The notes under the pieces were generated by a model. The model did no database searches. It was not told the DNA's origin and worked only from the letters and a program-made list of their open reading frames with translations. The translations under genes were made by a program, and so were the position numbers. From the NCBI RefSeq assembly GCF_003313325.1, contig NZ_QMHQ01000001.1, forward strand, positions 1,178,001 to 1,242,000: a stretch of DNA of 64,000 bases, read 5' to 3'. The stretch is from Pedobacter namyangjuensis. GTDB lineage: Bacteria; Bacteroidota; Bacteroidia; Sphingobacteriales; Sphingobacteriaceae. Shown here piece after piece: positions 1 through 9,233 of the stretch (its first letter is position 1; each line of letters opens with the position of its first letter).

Positions 1-279
1 TTAACTACTGCAGGTATCGATCTTAACAAAAAAGTACAAGATTGGTCTGATGATGAGTTATCGGCTATTCGTACAATGATTAACGATGAGATTAAAGTAG
101 AAGGTGCTTTACGCTCTGAAGTTCAATTAAACATTAAGCGTTTAATGGATATTGGTTGTTACCGTGGTTTACGCCATAGAAAAGGTTTGCCTGTTCGTGG
201 TCAACGTACAAAAAACAACTCTCGTACCCGTAAAGGAAAGAGAAAAACAGTTGCTAACAAGAAAAAAGCTAGTAAATAG
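1..279 (+). CDS. rpsM: 30S ribosomal protein S13, 5' end cut by window
   Basis: The frame is open from base 1, so the N-terminus lies outside the window; 92 C-terminal residues are present. S13 sits in the head of the small subunit and contacts the P-site tRNA and 5S/L5 bridge. The basic C-terminus with [15 protein letters not shown] is the family signature. It is followed by rpsK in the standard alpha-operon order. The 117-base spacer to rpsK has short inverted repeats (AAGCA/TGCTT) but no clear terminator. Confidence 0.97.
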   Translation, partial: LTTAGIDLNKKVQDWSDDELSAIRTMINDEIKVEGALRSEVQLNIKRLMDIGCYRGLRHRKGLPVRGQRTKNNSRTRKGKRKTVANKKKASK

Positions 280-396
280 TAATTGATAAGCAGTTCCTTC
301 ATCACGGGATTTGCTTGGAATAAAATAAATTAAATTAGTTAATGGGTCCGGGTTATTCGCTAATCCAGTAATTCATTAATCTATAATTAAAGCAAA

Positions 397-786
397 ATGG
401 CTAAAAGTAAAAAAGTTACCAAAAAACGTATCGTTGTAATCGAACCTGTAGGTCAGGCACACATCAACGCTACGTTCAACAACATCATTGTTACTTTAAC
501 AAACAACAATGGTCAAACAATCTCATGGTCTTCAGCTGGTAAAATGGGTTTTAAAGGTTCTAAAAAGAACACTCCATATGCTGCTGGTCAGGCTTCATCA
601 GATTGCGCTAAAGTAGCATTTGACTTAGGTTTACGTAAAGTTGAAGTATTTGTTAAAGGTCCAGGTTCAGGCCGTGAGTCTGCAATCAGAACTTTACAAG
701 TTGCAGGTATAGAGGTATTGTCTATTAAAGACATCACTCCACTTCCTCACAACGGATGTCGTCCACCAAAGAAAAGAAGAGTTTAA
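397..786 (+). CDS. rpsK: 30S ribosomal protein S11
   Basis: A 129-residue protein of normal length for S11, which forms the platform of the small subunit next to the mRNA exit. The core [19 protein letters not shown] and the C-terminal [15 protein letters not shown] are diagnostic. The ATG at 397 gives the expected start MAKSKK. Second gene of the alpha operon, 69 bases ahead of rpsD. Confidence 0.98.
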   Translation: MAKSKKVTKKRIVVIEPVGQAHINATFNNIIVTLTNNNGQTISWSSAGKMGFKGSKKNTPYAAGQASSDCAKVAFDLGLRKVEVFVKGPGSGRESAIRTLQVAGIEVLSIKDITPLPHNGCRPPKKRRV

Positions 787-855
787 TTATTTATTTTTTA
801 AAGCTAAGAGTCACCCGATTAAAGTTGGGATGATACTTTAAAATCAAAACAAAAC

Positions 856-1464
856 ATGGCAAGATATACCGGACCAAAGTCCAAAATCGCCCGTAAATTC
901 AGAGAGCCAATTTTCGGCCCTGATAAAGTATTAGACAGAAAAAACTACCCTCCAGGCCAACATGGTGCTTCTAAAAGAAGAGGTAAGCAATCTGAGTACG
1001 CTGTACAGTTAATGGAAAAACAAAAGGTAAAATACACTTACGGTGTATTAGAAAAACAATTCCGTAACTTGTTTACTAAAGCTTCTGCACGTGAAGGTAT
1101 CACTGGTGATAACTTATTACAATTATTAGAAGCTCGTTTAGACAATACAGTATACAGATTAGGTATTGCTCCAACTCGTTCAGGTGCACGCCAATTGGTT
1201 AGCCATAAACACGTAACTGTAAACGGCGAGGTTGTAAATATTCCATCATATCAGTTAAGAGCTGGTGATGTTGTAGCTGTACGTGATAAATCTAAATCTT
1301 TAGAAGCTATCACTAACTCAGTAGCAGGAAGAACGATCAACAAATTTGGTTGGTTAGATTGGAATGCGAGCGAATTGTCAGGTAAGTTTTTAGCTTATCC
1401 TCAACGCGATGAGATCCCAGAAAACATTAAAGAGAACCTTATAGTAGAGTTATACTCTAAGTAA
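856..1464 (+). CDS. rpsD: 30S ribosomal protein S4
   Basis: A 202-residue primary assembly protein of the 30S body. It starts [20 protein letters not shown] and contains the S4 RNA-binding domain around residues 93-155 ([20 protein letters not shown]). In E. coli S4 represses its own operon; whether that holds here cannot be read from the sequence. The 69-base spacer before it contains a short CCC/GGG hairpin. A terminator-like hairpin follows before rpoA. Confidence 0.98.
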   Translation: MARYTGPKSKIARKFREPIFGPDKVLDRKNYPPGQHGASKRRGKQSEYAVQLMEKQKVKYTYGVLEKQFRNLFTKASAREGITGDNLLQLLEARLDNTVYRLGIAPTRSGARQLVSHKHVTVNGEVVNIPSYQLRAGDVVAVRDKSKSLEAITNSVAGRTINKFGWLDWNASELSGKFLAYPQRDEIPENIKENLIVELYSK

Positions 1465-1471
1465 TAATCTT

Positions 1472-1501
1472 AGTTAAAGCCTTTAAGGCTTTAACTTTTT
1501 T
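1472..1501 (+). terminator. Terminator-like hairpin between rpsD and rpoA
   Basis: GTTAAAGCC (1473-1481) pairs perfectly with GGCTTTAAC (1487-1495) over a 5-base loop and is followed directly by six T. It has the form of an intrinsic terminator but lies inside an operon whose downstream genes are essential, so it probably works as a partial terminator or RNA processing/stability site. Confidence 0.6.
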
Positions 1502-1540
1502 ACGTTACACAACATTAATAACGATCTAAAAACATTATAA

Positions 1541-2533
1541 ATGGCAATTTTAGCATTTCAGAAACCCGATAAGGTAATCATGCAGAAATCAACTGATTTC
1601 GATGGTCAATTTGAATTTCGTCCTTTAGAGCCCGGTTTCGGTGTAACAATTGGTAACGCCCTAAGAAGAATTTTACTTTCTTCTTTAGAAGGTTTTGCTA
1701 TTACTAGTATTCGTTTTTCAGGCGTTTCTCACGAGTTTTCTACCATGAAAGGTGTTGTAGAAGATTTAACAGAAATCATCTTAAACTTAAAACAAGTACG
1801 TTTTAAGAAAGTTGGTGACTCTGGAGATTCAGAGAAAGTGTTTATTATTGTTAACGGTCAAGATCAATTCTTAGCTGGCGACATTACTAAATTCTCTAAC
1901 AATTTTGAGGTTTTGAACCCTGATTTTGTGATCTGTAACATGGAAAAATCAGTTACTTTAGAGGTGGAATTAACTATCAATAAAGGACGTGGTTATGTTC
2001 CTGCTGAGGAAAACAAGATTACTGATACAGTAGTTGGTGTAATCGCTATCGATTCGATTTTTACTCCAATGAAAAATGTAAAATACACGATTGAAAACTA
2101 TCGTGTTGAACAAAAAACGGATTATGAGAAATTGATTTTAGATATTTCTACCGATGGTTCTATCCATCCAGAAGAAGCTTTGAAAGAAGCAGCTAAAATC
2201 TTAATCCAACACTTTATGTTATTCTCTGATGAGAACTTAGTGTTAGAGTCTCAAGCTAAAGAAGAAACTAAAGAAGTTGATGAGGAAATTTTACACATGC
2301 GTAAAATCCTTAAAACTGAATTGGTTGATTTGGATCTTTCTGTACGTGCCTTAAACTGCTTAAAAGCTGCTGACATCCGTACTTTAGCTGATTTGGTTTC
2401 TTACGATGTTGCTGACATGTTAAAATTCAGAAACTTCGGTAAAAAATCTTTAACTGAAATCCAAGAGCTGGTAAAATCTAAACAATTATCGTTTGGAATG
2501 AACCTTTCTAAATTTAAGTTAGACGAAGAGTAA
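1541..2533 (+). CDS. rpoA: DNA-directed RNA polymerase alpha subunit
   Basis: A 330-residue alpha subunit, full length. The N-terminal dimerisation/assembly domain ([20 protein letters not shown]) covers about residues 1-235. The C-terminal domain ([22 protein letters not shown]...FGKKSLTEI) binds DNA and activators. It scaffolds core RNA polymerase assembly. It lies between rpsD and rplQ as in most bacteria. The 112-base spacer to rplQ contains two imperfect hairpins (CTAAATCC/GGATTTTAG and GTGTATA/TATACAC). Confidence 0.98.
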   Translation: MAILAFQKPDKVIMQKSTDFDGQFEFRPLEPGFGVTIGNALRRILLSSLEGFAITSIRFSGVSHEFSTMKGVVEDLTEIILNLKQVRFKKVGDSGDSEKVFIIVNGQDQFLAGDITKFSNNFEVLNPDFVICNMEKSVTLEVELTINKGRGYVPAEENKITDTVVGVIAIDSIFTPMKNVKYTIENYRVEQKTDYEKLILDISTDGSIHPEEALKEAAKILIQHFMLFSDENLVLESQAKEETKEVDEEILHMRKILKTELVDLDLSVRALNCLKAADIRTLADLVSYDVADMLKFRNFGKKSLTEIQELVKSKQLSFGMNLSKFKLDEE

Positions 2534-2645
2534 CCCCCACCCCTAAATCCGTAAATGGATTTTAGGCGAATAAATTAAATATTCACTGTGTATAATTCCC
2601 TCAGATTAATTTCAAAGAGACGGTATACACTTTATAAAACAAAAA

Positions 2646-3197
2646 ATGAGACACGGTAAAAAACACAACCATTTAGGCAGAACTACATCGCACAGAAAAG
2701 CGATGTTAGCAAACATGGCTTCATCGTTGATTAAAAACAAAAGGATTTCAACAACATTAGCTAAAGCTAAAGCTTTACGTGTTTATGTTGAGCCTATCAT
2801 TACAAAATCTAAAAACGATACTACACACTCTCGTCGTACAGTATTTGCTTACTTACATGACAAAGAAACGGTTACTGAATTGTTCCGTGATGTAGCGCCA
2901 AAAATTGCTAATCGTCCAGGTGGTTATACTCGTATTATCAAATTAAACAATCGTTTGGGTGATAATGCGGAGATGGCTTTAATTGAATTAGTTGATTACA
3001 ACGAAGTTTACGGTAAAGAAGCTGCAACTGAAGAGAAGAAAACAACACGTAGAGGTAGAAGCAAAACTAAAAAAGCTGATGCTCCTGCAACAGAAGCTAA
3101 AGCTCCAAAAGCTGAAGTAGTTGAAGAAGAAACTCCTGCAACTGAAGAAGCAACTCCTGAGGCACCTGCTACTGAAGAAGAAGCTCCAAAAGCATAG
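2646..3197 (+). CDS. rplQ: 50S ribosomal protein L17 with acidic C-terminal tail
   Basis: [20 protein letters not shown] is the L17 N-terminus; the globular L17 domain ends near residue 120. L17 lies near the peptide exit tunnel of the large subunit. At 183 residues it is about 55-60 longer than E. coli L17. The extra part is a basic stretch ([14 protein letters not shown]) followed by an Ala/Glu/Pro/Thr tail with repeated ATEE. Last gene of the alpha operon, followed by a strong terminator. Confidence 0.97.
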   Translation: MRHGKKHNHLGRTTSHRKAMLANMASSLIKNKRISTTLAKAKALRVYVEPIITKSKNDTTHSRRTVFAYLHDKETVTELFRDVAPKIANRPGGYTRIIKLNNRLGDNAEMALIELVDYNEVYGKEAATEEKKTTRRGRSKTKKADAPATEAKAPKAEVVEEETPATEEATPEAPATEEEAPKA

Positions 3198-3220
3198 TTA
3201 GACTTTTAAGTCAAAAAATT

Positions 3221-3255
3221 AAACCTCTTTAAGAATTTTCTTAAAGAGGTTTTTT
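3221..3255 (+). terminator. Intrinsic terminator of the alpha operon
   Basis: A 15-base perfect inverted repeat (AAACCTCTTTAAGAA, 3221-3235, with 3238-3252) followed by T residues, 24 bases after the rplQ stop. Confidence 0.9.
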
Positions 3256-3412
3256 ATTGCGTGTTATTTTTCTGAATTTAACACGCCTTGTCAATACCTA
3301 AAGTTGCATTTGCATATAATTAAATACTTTGTCATCGGTGGTTAGCTATTTAAACCGTAATTTTATACCAATTAAAAATAGTACTGATCATATCAGTACA
3401 TGATAAGCATTT

Positions 3413-4597
3413 ATGGTTATAGGTGAAGCATTAGAAAAGTTTAGAGAAGTCCTTTCGGCAAGTATTGCCAATAAATCTTTAGTAAAGTTGTCTTTGGGTA
3501 ACTATCAAGGCAATGATAGAGAATTGAAGAATTTATATGTTAAACTGGTAAAGATTAAGCGTGCCGATATGCTTTCTTTTAATTACCGATATAAAACAAG
3601 GGATATCTTTAAAAACTTAGCTATTGAAGAAGGTGTGAAACTTTTGATAAACCTACTCAGTAACGATTTCAAGATCGGTACGCTGTTTACTACTGAAACT
3701 GAAAACATTATTGAGCAGGACAAGAAAGGTACATTAAGAATAAGACAACGTGAGTTGACAAAGAAACTTGAGGCTAACCATTCTCACGATAAGGTAAAAC
3801 AGCGTTTGATAAAGCCAGAAGCGAACGCTTATTTACACCAACTAAAAATTACAGACGCTAACGGCGAAGTTTATAAAAACGCACAAGACAAATACAAACA
3901 GATAAACCAGTACATCGAAATTTTAAATTCTTTAATTAAAGAATTGCCTGCCAGAACCATAAAAAACGTAGTAGACATGGGCTCTGGTAAAGGTTATTTG
4001 ACATTTGCGTTGTACGATTATTTTTCAAAGAAAGGTGATGCGATTTCCATAACCGGAGTAGAGTTTAGAAAAGATATGGTAGACTTGTGTAATACCATTG
4101 CAAAGGATGCTGAATTTGATAAACTGAAATTTGTAGAAGGAACAATTGAAAGCTATAGCCAGAAAAATATTAATTTGTTAATTGCCTTACATGCTTGCGA
4201 TACAGCGACAGATGATGCAATATTTAAAGGAATACGAGCTAACGCCGAATTGATTGTAGTTGCGCCATGTTGCCATAAACAAATTAGAAGAGAAATAGAA
4301 AAACACAAAGTAAAAAATGATGTTTCTTTTTTAACTAAGTATGGGATTTTCCTGGAGCGACAGGCAGAGATGATAACTGACGGAATGAGAGCGTTGATTT
4401 TAGAATATTTCGGCTATAAAACTAAAGTTTTTGAATTTATCTCTGATGCGCATACACCTAAGAATGTTTTGGTAGTAGGGATTAAGAACAAAGATAAAGG
4501 AGCAAAAAACAAAGAAGAAATCCTACAGAATATAAAGGAGACTAAAGCTTACTTTGGCATCGATTATCATCATTTGGAAAGATTGTTGGATATTTAG
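3413..4597 (+). CDS. Class I SAM-dependent methyltransferase (Methyltransf_32-like)
   Basis: A 394-residue cytoplasmic protein. Residues 1-180 are an unassigned N-terminal region rich in Lys/Glu. Residues 183-390 form a Rossmann methyltransferase domain: SAM motif I is VVDMGSGKGYLTFAL (186-200), then GVEFRKDM, IALHACDTATD (near 257-268) and VAPCCHKQIR (283-292). This Cys-Cys-His pattern fits the Methyltransf_32 group related to the methyltransferase domain of human GSTCD. Substrate unknown; RNA is a reasonable guess only. The downstream lipoprotein gene begins 3 bases after its stop, so the two are probably co-transcribed. Confidence 0.75.
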   Translation: MVIGEALEKFREVLSASIANKSLVKLSLGNYQGNDRELKNLYVKLVKIKRADMLSFNYRYKTRDIFKNLAIEEGVKLLINLLSNDFKIGTLFTTETENIIEQDKKGTLRIRQRELTKKLEANHSHDKVKQRLIKPEANAYLHQLKITDANGEVYKNAQDKYKQINQYIEILNSLIKELPARTIKNVVDMGSGKGYLTFALYDYFSKKGDAISITGVEFRKDMVDLCNTIAKDAEFDKLKFVEGTIESYSQKNINLLIALHACDTATDDAIFKGIRANAELIVVAPCCHKQIRREIEKHKVKNDVSFLTKYGIFLERQAEMITDGMRALILEYFGYKTKVFEFISDAHTPKNVLVVGIKNKDKGAKNKEEILQNIKETKAYFGIDYHHLERLLDI

Positions 4598-4600
4598 GGT

Positions 4601-5335
4601 ATGATTAAACAAAAATTTCTAAACGCTAAATTGTTTGTAATAGGCGTCTTGCTTTTTTTCTTTGCTTCATGCGAGCCTAAAAGATTAGGAGAGGGAATTC
4701 TTGATTTAGACGATTTTCCAATTGGATTAAGCGTTAGCGGTCTTTATGAAAATGAATTAAAAAAGGAGAATTCCGCAAAATATTCTTCCTATAGCGATAC
4801 GGTTTTCAACTATAAGGATGGAGAAAAAAAAGCAGTTTCAGTAAAGTATAGTGTGAGTGCTGATAAATCCCTTGGCAAATTTGCAAAACTTAAAAATGTT
4901 AGTTTTTATAATTTGGTGTCTATTACTGATCTTAGGGACAACTTAATGATGATGAGCACTGAAACAGATTGTGGCTTTGCAGATCAAATGAAGCTCTTAA
5001 GCGAACTAAAAAGGCAATATGGCAAACCTATAGTTAAACAACACATTGCTAGTTTTACCACATTTACTTGGTTGTTGGATGACAGGACTATACAGGTTCA
5101 ATGCGAAATGATTCCGGATCATGAAAATTATAAAAATAAAATAGGCGATTTTTTAAATCCTGAAGGAGGTTTTCTAAAATCAGATAGCTATGAGCCAAAC
5201 CATATTTGGAAAGTTTATCTTCATATTTTTAATAATGATTATGTAGATGCGCTGAAGGATGAATATTTCTATTCTGAAAATGGTCACAGGCCCTATTTGT
5301 ATGATTATGATGAGAAGGCCGTTTCTCCATATTAA
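4601..5335 (+). CDS. Putative lipoprotein of unknown function
   Basis: A 244-residue protein with a lipoprotein signal peptide: basic start, hydrophobic run LFVIGVLLFFFASC, predicted lipidated Cys24. The mature part is mixed alpha/beta and rich in Lys, Tyr and Asp, with no motif I recognise. It starts 3 bases after the methyltransferase gene. Localisation to the inner or outer membrane is inferred from the lipobox only. Confidence 0.65.
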   Translation: MIKQKFLNAKLFVIGVLLFFFASCEPKRLGEGILDLDDFPIGLSVSGLYENELKKENSAKYSSYSDTVFNYKDGEKKAVSVKYSVSADKSLGKFAKLKNVSFYNLVSITDLRDNLMMMSTETDCGFADQMKLLSELKRQYGKPIVKQHIASFTTFTWLLDDRTIQVQCEMIPDHENYKNKIGDFLNPEGGFLKSDSYEPNHIWKVYLHIFNNDYVDALKDEYFYSENGHRPYLYDYDEKAVSPY

Positions 5336-5400
5336 TCGAATTAAGAGGGTTATTTGGTTTTTATTAATGGCTAAACCCTATATGTTTTGCTATTATTCTG

Positions 5401-5538
5401 TTGGCTTCAGCTAAGGGCTCATTTTTAAATTGTACTACAAGCTTTTGTTAATTAAACCTGATGGAAGCGAAAATACTTTTTTGCTGATTCCGGCTTAGGG
5501 ATTTTAGGGGCAAAAAAGATTGTAGCGTACAGCAGGAC
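5401..5538. repeat. Intergenic repeat copy A (inverted) with adjacent short palindrome
   Basis: Part of a 417-base gap before dnaK. Bases 5438-5538 are, read on the minus strand, a copy of the dispersed repeat seen at 7829, 18575, 35554, 46522 and 49443. The shared ends are AGCAGGAC with GATTGTAGCG on one side and GAAGCGAAAATACTTTTTT plus CAAGCTTTTG on the other. Bases 5401-5417 (TTGGCTTCAGCTAAGGG) resemble the separate palindrome family found at 8021-8140. Confidence 0.6.
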
Positions 5539-5611
5539 GAAAAATCCCAAGAATTACTGACATTAGTTTTCAAAACACTCCAGATTCATACTTTCTGCCT
5601 TTCGCAATTTT

Positions 5612-5707
5612 CTGCCAAGGTGTCAGCAGATGTTGTGCTTAATTATTACATTTTAACAGATATTTAGCTGTTATTTCTGCCAAAACCCAATTGGCACATT
5701 GCTTGTT
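5612..5707 (+). promoter_or_regulatory. Possible sigma54-type promoter and palindromic upstream site of dnaK
   Basis: TTGGCAC at 5691-5697, then 5 bases and TTGTT, resembles the sigma54 -24/-12 pattern (TTGGCAC-N5-TTGCW). The weak point is TTGT where TTGC is expected. About 65 bases upstream, CTGCCAAGGTGTCAG (5612-5626) is a near-perfect palindrome CTGNCA-N3-TGNCAG of the kind bound by an activator dimer. The -12 element is 46 bases from the dnaK ATG. No better TAnnTTTG promoter was seen in the gap. Confidence 0.4.
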
Positions 5708-5752
5708 ATTAAGCTTGTAAACATTAAAAAATTTAAAGAAATACATAATAAA

Positions 5753-7654
5753 ATGGGAAAAATAATTGGTATAGACTTAGGAACAACAAACTCTTGCGTT
5801 TCTGTAATGGAAGGTAACGAACCTGTAGTTATAGCCAACAGTGAGGGTAAACGTACAACGCCATCTATTGTTGCTTTTGCAGAAAACGGCGAGCGTAAAG
5901 TAGGTGAACCTGCTAAACGTCAGGCGATAACGAACCCTACAAAAACAATTTATTCTATTAAACGCTTTATGGGTTCTAGCTTTGCTGAGGTTTCGAAAGA
6001 AGTTGGTAGAGTACCTTATAGCGTAGTTAAAGGCGACAACAACACGCCACGTGTTGAAATTGATGACCGCAAATATACTCCGCAAGAGATTTCTGCAATG
6101 ATTTTGCAGAAAATGAAAAAAACGGCAGAAGATTTCTTAGGACAAGAAGTTACTGAAGCGGTTATTACTGTACCTGCTTACTTTAACGATGCACAACGTC
6201 AGGCTACTAAAGAAGCTGGTGAAATTGCAGGTTTAAACGTAAAGCGTATTATTAACGAACCAACAGCAGCTGCGTTAGCCTACGGCTTAGACAAAGCGCA
6301 CAAAGACATGAAAATTGTTGTGTTTGACTGCGGTGGTGGTACGCATGACGTTTCTGTGTTAGAATTAGGTGATGGTGTTTTTGAAGTAAAATCTACTGAT
6401 GGTGATACACACTTAGGTGGTGACGACTTTGACCACATTATTATTGATTGGTTAAATGACGAGTTTAAAGCTGAAAACAGCATGGACTTATCTAAAGACC
6501 CAATGGCTTTACAACGTTTAAAAGAAGCTGCTGAGAAAGCTAAAATCGAGTTATCAAGCACAACTTCTACAGAAATTAACTTGCCATATATTACTGCTGA
6601 TGCTAGCGGACCAAAACACTTAGTGCGTACCTTAAGCCGTGCTAAATTTGAGCAATTAGCTGGCGATTTAATTAAACGTACTATCGATCCTTGTAAATCT
6701 GCTTTGAAAAATGCTGGTTTAAAAGTTGGTGATATCGACGAAATTATTTTAGTAGGTGGTTCAACTCGTATTCCTGCGATTCAGGATGCTGTTAAAGCTT
6801 TCTTTGGTAAAGAGCCAAGTAAAGGTGTAAACCCTGATGAGGTTGTTGCAATTGGTGCAGCTATTCAAGGTGGTGTGTTAACTGGCGAGGTTAAAGATGT
6901 ATTGTTATTAGATGTTACGCCACTTTCTTTAGGTATCGAAACTATGGGTGGTGTAATGACGAAATTAATTGAAGCTAACACTACAATTCCTTCTAAAAAA
7001 GCAGAAACTTTCTCTACAGCTGCTGATAATCAGCCTTCGGTAGAAATCCATATTTTACAAGGCGAGCGCCCTATGGCTGCTCAAAACCGTACAATTGGTC
7101 GTTTCATTTTAGATGGTATTCCACCAGCGCCACGTGGTGTGCCTCAAGTAGAAGTTGCTTTTGATATTGATGCTAACGGTATTTTACACGTAAGCGCTAA
7201 AGATAAAGCTACAGGTAAAGAGCAAAAAATCCGTATCGAGGCATCTTCTGGTTTAACTGATGAAGAAATCAAGAAAATGAAAGAAGAAGCTGAAGCAAAT
7301 GCTGAAGCTGATGCTAAACAAAAAGAAGAAGCAGATAAAATTAACGGTGCTGATGCTTTAATTTTCTCTACTGAGAAACAATTAAAAGAGTTTGGCGATA
7401 AATTATCTGATGATAAAAAAGCGCCAATCGAAGCTGGTTTAGAGAAATTAAAAGCAGCTCATTTGTCTCGTAACTTTGCAGATATCGATGCGGCTCAAGA
7501 AGAATTGCAAGCTGCATGGAACGTAGCTTCAGAGGAAATGTATAAAGCTGGTGAGCAACCTCAGGGTGATGCACCACAGGCTGATGCGCAACAAGGTGGC
7601 GATACTGTTACTGATGTTGATTTTGAAGAAGTAAAAGACGACGAGAAAAAGTAG
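5753..7654 (+). CDS. dnaK: Molecular chaperone DnaK (Hsp70)
   Basis: The start is set at ATG 5753 ([15 protein letters not shown]) because homologues begin there; an in-frame ATG at 5699 would add 18 unrelated residues. The protein is 633 residues, normal length. The ATPase domain (to about residue 380) has [11 protein letters not shown], the phosphate-2 segment [18 protein letters not shown] and the adenosine motif [13 protein letters not shown]. The substrate-binding domain and helical lid follow, ending in [13 protein letters not shown], the DnaJ/GrpE-cooperating C-terminal motif. It folds client proteins with DnaJ and GrpE, neither of which is adjacent. Monocistronic, with its own terminator. 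Confidence 0.98.
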   Translation: MGKIIGIDLGTTNSCVSVMEGNEPVVIANSEGKRTTPSIVAFAENGERKVGEPAKRQAITNPTKTIYSIKRFMGSSFAEVSKEVGRVPYSVVKGDNNTPRVEIDDRKYTPQEISAMILQKMKKTAEDFLGQEVTEAVITVPAYFNDAQRQATKEAGEIAGLNVKRIINEPTAAALAYGLDKAHKDMKIVVFDCGGGTHDVSVLELGDGVFEVKSTDGDTHLGGDDFDHIIIDWLNDEFKAENSMDLSKDPMALQRLKEAAEKAKIELSSTTSTEINLPYITADASGPKHLVRTLSRAKFEQLAGDLIKRTIDPCKSALKNAGLKVGDIDEIILVGGSTRIPAIQDAVKAFFGKEPSKGVNPDEVVAIGAAIQGGVLTGEVKDVLLLDVTPLSLGIETMGGVMTKLIEANTTIPSKKAETFSTAADNQPSVEIHILQGERPMAAQNRTIGRFILDGIPPAPRGVPQVEVAFDIDANGILHVSAKDKATGKEQKIRIEASSGLTDEEIKKMKEEAEANAEADAKQKEEADKINGADALIFSTEKQLKEFGDKLSDDKKAPIEAGLEKLKAAHLSRNFADIDAAQEELQAAWNVASEEMYKAGEQPQGDAPQADAQQGGDTVTDVDFEEVKDDEKK

Positions 7655-7694
7655 TCAGAAAATCTGAGGTCTGAAAGTCCAAAGATTAATATAT

Positions 7695-7731
7695 AAAAAG
7701 CGTTGCTGATTAATTTCAGTGACGCTTTTTT
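7695..7731 (+). terminator. dnaK terminator
   Basis: AAAAAGCGTTGCTGA (7695-7709) pairs with TCAGTGACGCTTTTT (7716-7730) using two G-U pairs, with a T tail, 40 bases after the dnaK stop. Confidence 0.8.
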
Positions 7732-7828
7732 CATTTCCGCTCTTCGGAGGCTTTTTAGCGACGAAGCAGTCTGTTATGCGAAGCTATTTTTTTATTGGAA
7801 AATGAATGGCTGTATTTCAGGGCAAAAA

Positions 7829-8011
7829 CAGTCTCGCCATTCGCTGCAATCTTTTTTATTTTCGTCATTTATAGCGCAGGGAGAAATCTTTAAGCTAGTG
7901 GTCAAAAAATAAGAGATGCCTCTCCCGAAAAGTCGGGATCGGCTTTAAGCTAAGGCAAAAAATAAAAAAGTATTTTCGCTACGGTCGGGTTTAAATAACA
8001 AAAGCTTGTAC
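7829..8011. repeat. Intergenic repeat copy B
   Basis: A member of the dispersed repeat family in plus orientation. The left end CAGTCTCGCCATTCGCTGCA runs into AATCTTTTTT; the right end is AAGTATTTTCGCTACGGTCG followed by AAAAGCTTG. The variable middle has a small hairpin CCCGAAAAGTCGGG. The gap 7655-8162 holds the dnaK terminator, this repeat and the palindromes at 8021-8140. A 69-codon open frame across it (7703-7912) has no protein character. Confidence 0.6.
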
Positions 8012-8020
8012 AACTATTAA

Positions 8021-8140
8021 CCAATGTGGCTAAAGCCCAAAACTAAATTGCATAAAAAACGTCGGCTAAAGCCGACGGAAATGAATGTTTATAAGATAGC
8101 TAAGACTTAATTAGATAATCTCGGCTTCAGCTAACGGAAA
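8021..8140. repeat. Cluster of three short palindromic (REP-like) units
   Basis: Three related units occur within 120 bases: TGGCTAAAGCCCA near 8026-8038, the perfect hairpin GTCGGCTAAAGCCGAC at 8061-8076, and TCGGCTTCAGCTAACGG at 8121-8137. The last is in the opposite orientation. A fourth unit is at 5401. This family differs from the hairpins around the transposase at 34893. Confidence 0.6.
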
Positions 8141-8162
8141 ATGATAATGAATTATGCAAAAT

Positions 8163-9233
8163 CTATAAACACTCTTCAATAATGCCTTGTAAAACCTTTT
8201 CGTTTTCAAATAACTCGCTTAGCAACTTGAACTGATTTTTGGCTCTGTCTAAATTTTGAGTAGGGTAAGCAATTGGATAATAAATACTACCGTTTAAGTA
8301 ATCAGTTAAAAAACGAAGTGCTTGCATATAAACAATATATTTTCCTGAAAATAGAATTAAATCTTTTTCTGTTTCAGTTAAAATAGCCGACATTTCAGAT
8401 AGATAGCCTTCAATCGTAGCCCTAAAATAATCTAAACGAATCTTGATTTTACTTAAATCGGTTTCGTTTTCAGAGAATGCACATAGGTAAGTCCTCATCA
8501 TATCACCTAAGTCTGAGATAAATTTGCCTGGCATCAGCGTGTCTAGATCAATTACGCAAATTCCGTCGAAACTATGTTCGGCCAATAGAACATTACTTAT
8601 CTTGGTGTCGTGATGTATAACCCTATCCGGAAAGTTGTTGCTCCGCTCGTAAGAGTTATAGTAATCTACAATAAAATGATGGTGTAGTGCAGTTTCAATT
8701 TCATTCGAAGCGCTGTTCTTTAAATCATCCTTAGCCTCATTTAAGGCTAAGGTAAATTGCTCATATCTCCAACTTAAGTCGTGGAAACCAATAATTGTAG
8801 GCTTTAAATTCTCAGTATTGTAACCATTTAAAAGGTGCGTCAATTTGCCAAACTGTTTAGCGGCTTCATAAGCTTGCTTTGGCTCGCTTAATGTGTCAAA
8901 AGCTATTGTATTTGGCACAAAAGGCAAAAGTCGCCAGTACTGCTCTTCAAAATGGAACATCAGCTCACCACCTTCGGTAGCAACAGGTGCAGGAAAAAGG
9001 TAGTTAGGAGATTTGGTTTTTAGATATTTTGCCACCGCATTTATGTTGTTTGCGATAGCATTTGGATCGTTAAAAACGTGGGTATTTATATTCTGCAGAA
9101 TATATTTTTCTCCATTTTTAGTAGTAAGCAAAAAGGTTCGGTTAATATGCCCCGAACCTATTTGGTTTAAAACTACGGTTTCACTGCTGAAACCGTAGGC
9201 TAACAATATTTCTTCAGCTAAATTTAGCTCCAT
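8163..9233 (-). CDS. Aminoglycoside-phosphotransferase-fold kinase, N-acetylhexosamine 1-kinase-like
   Basis: The start is set at ATG 9233 (MELNLAEEILLAYGF), 10 bases inside the upstream gene; a longer frame to 9323 would add 30 Cys/Arg-rich residues unlike the family. The 356-residue protein has the N-lobe GSGHINRTFLLTTKNGEKYILQNINTHVF, very like NahK-type anomeric kinases. The catalytic loop is VIHHDTKISNVLL and the metal motif ICVIDLDTLMPG. It probably phosphorylates a hexosamine or hexose at C1 with ATP. The overlapping upstream nucleotidyltransferase would activate the product, suggesting a sugar salvage pair. Exact substrate unknown. Confidence 0.7.
   Translation of the reverse strand: MELNLAEEILLAYGFSSETVVLNQIGSGHINRTFLLTTKNGEKYILQNINTHVFNDPNAIANNINAVAKYLKTKSPNYLFPAPVATEGGELMFHFEEQYWRLLPFVPNTIAFDTLSEPKQAYEAAKQFGKLTHLLNGYNTENLKPTIIGFHDLSWRYEQFTLALNEAKDDLKNSASNEIETALHHHFIVDYYNSYERSNNFPDRVIHHDTKISNVLLAEHSFDGICVIDLDTLMPGKFISDLGDMMRTYLCAFSENETDLSKIKIRLDYFRATIEGYLSEMSAILTETEKDLILFSGKYIVYMQALRFLTDYLNGSIYYPIAYPTQNLDRAKNQFKLLSELFENEKVLQGIIEECL

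Noticed and set aside
5691..5752. Upstream ATG at 5699 as the dnaK start
   Set aside because: It would add 18 residues unlike any DnaK and would overlap the candidate promoter.
5777..6561. Antisense open frames within dnaK
   Set aside because: Shadows of a highly conserved gene with strong codon bias.
7703..7912. 69-codon open frame after dnaK
   Set aside because: It starts inside the dnaK terminator and runs through repeat copy B; composition is not protein-like.
8021..8140. Possible CRISPR-like array of palindromes
   Set aside because: Only three diverged units with uneven spacing and mixed orientation, and no cas genes nearby.
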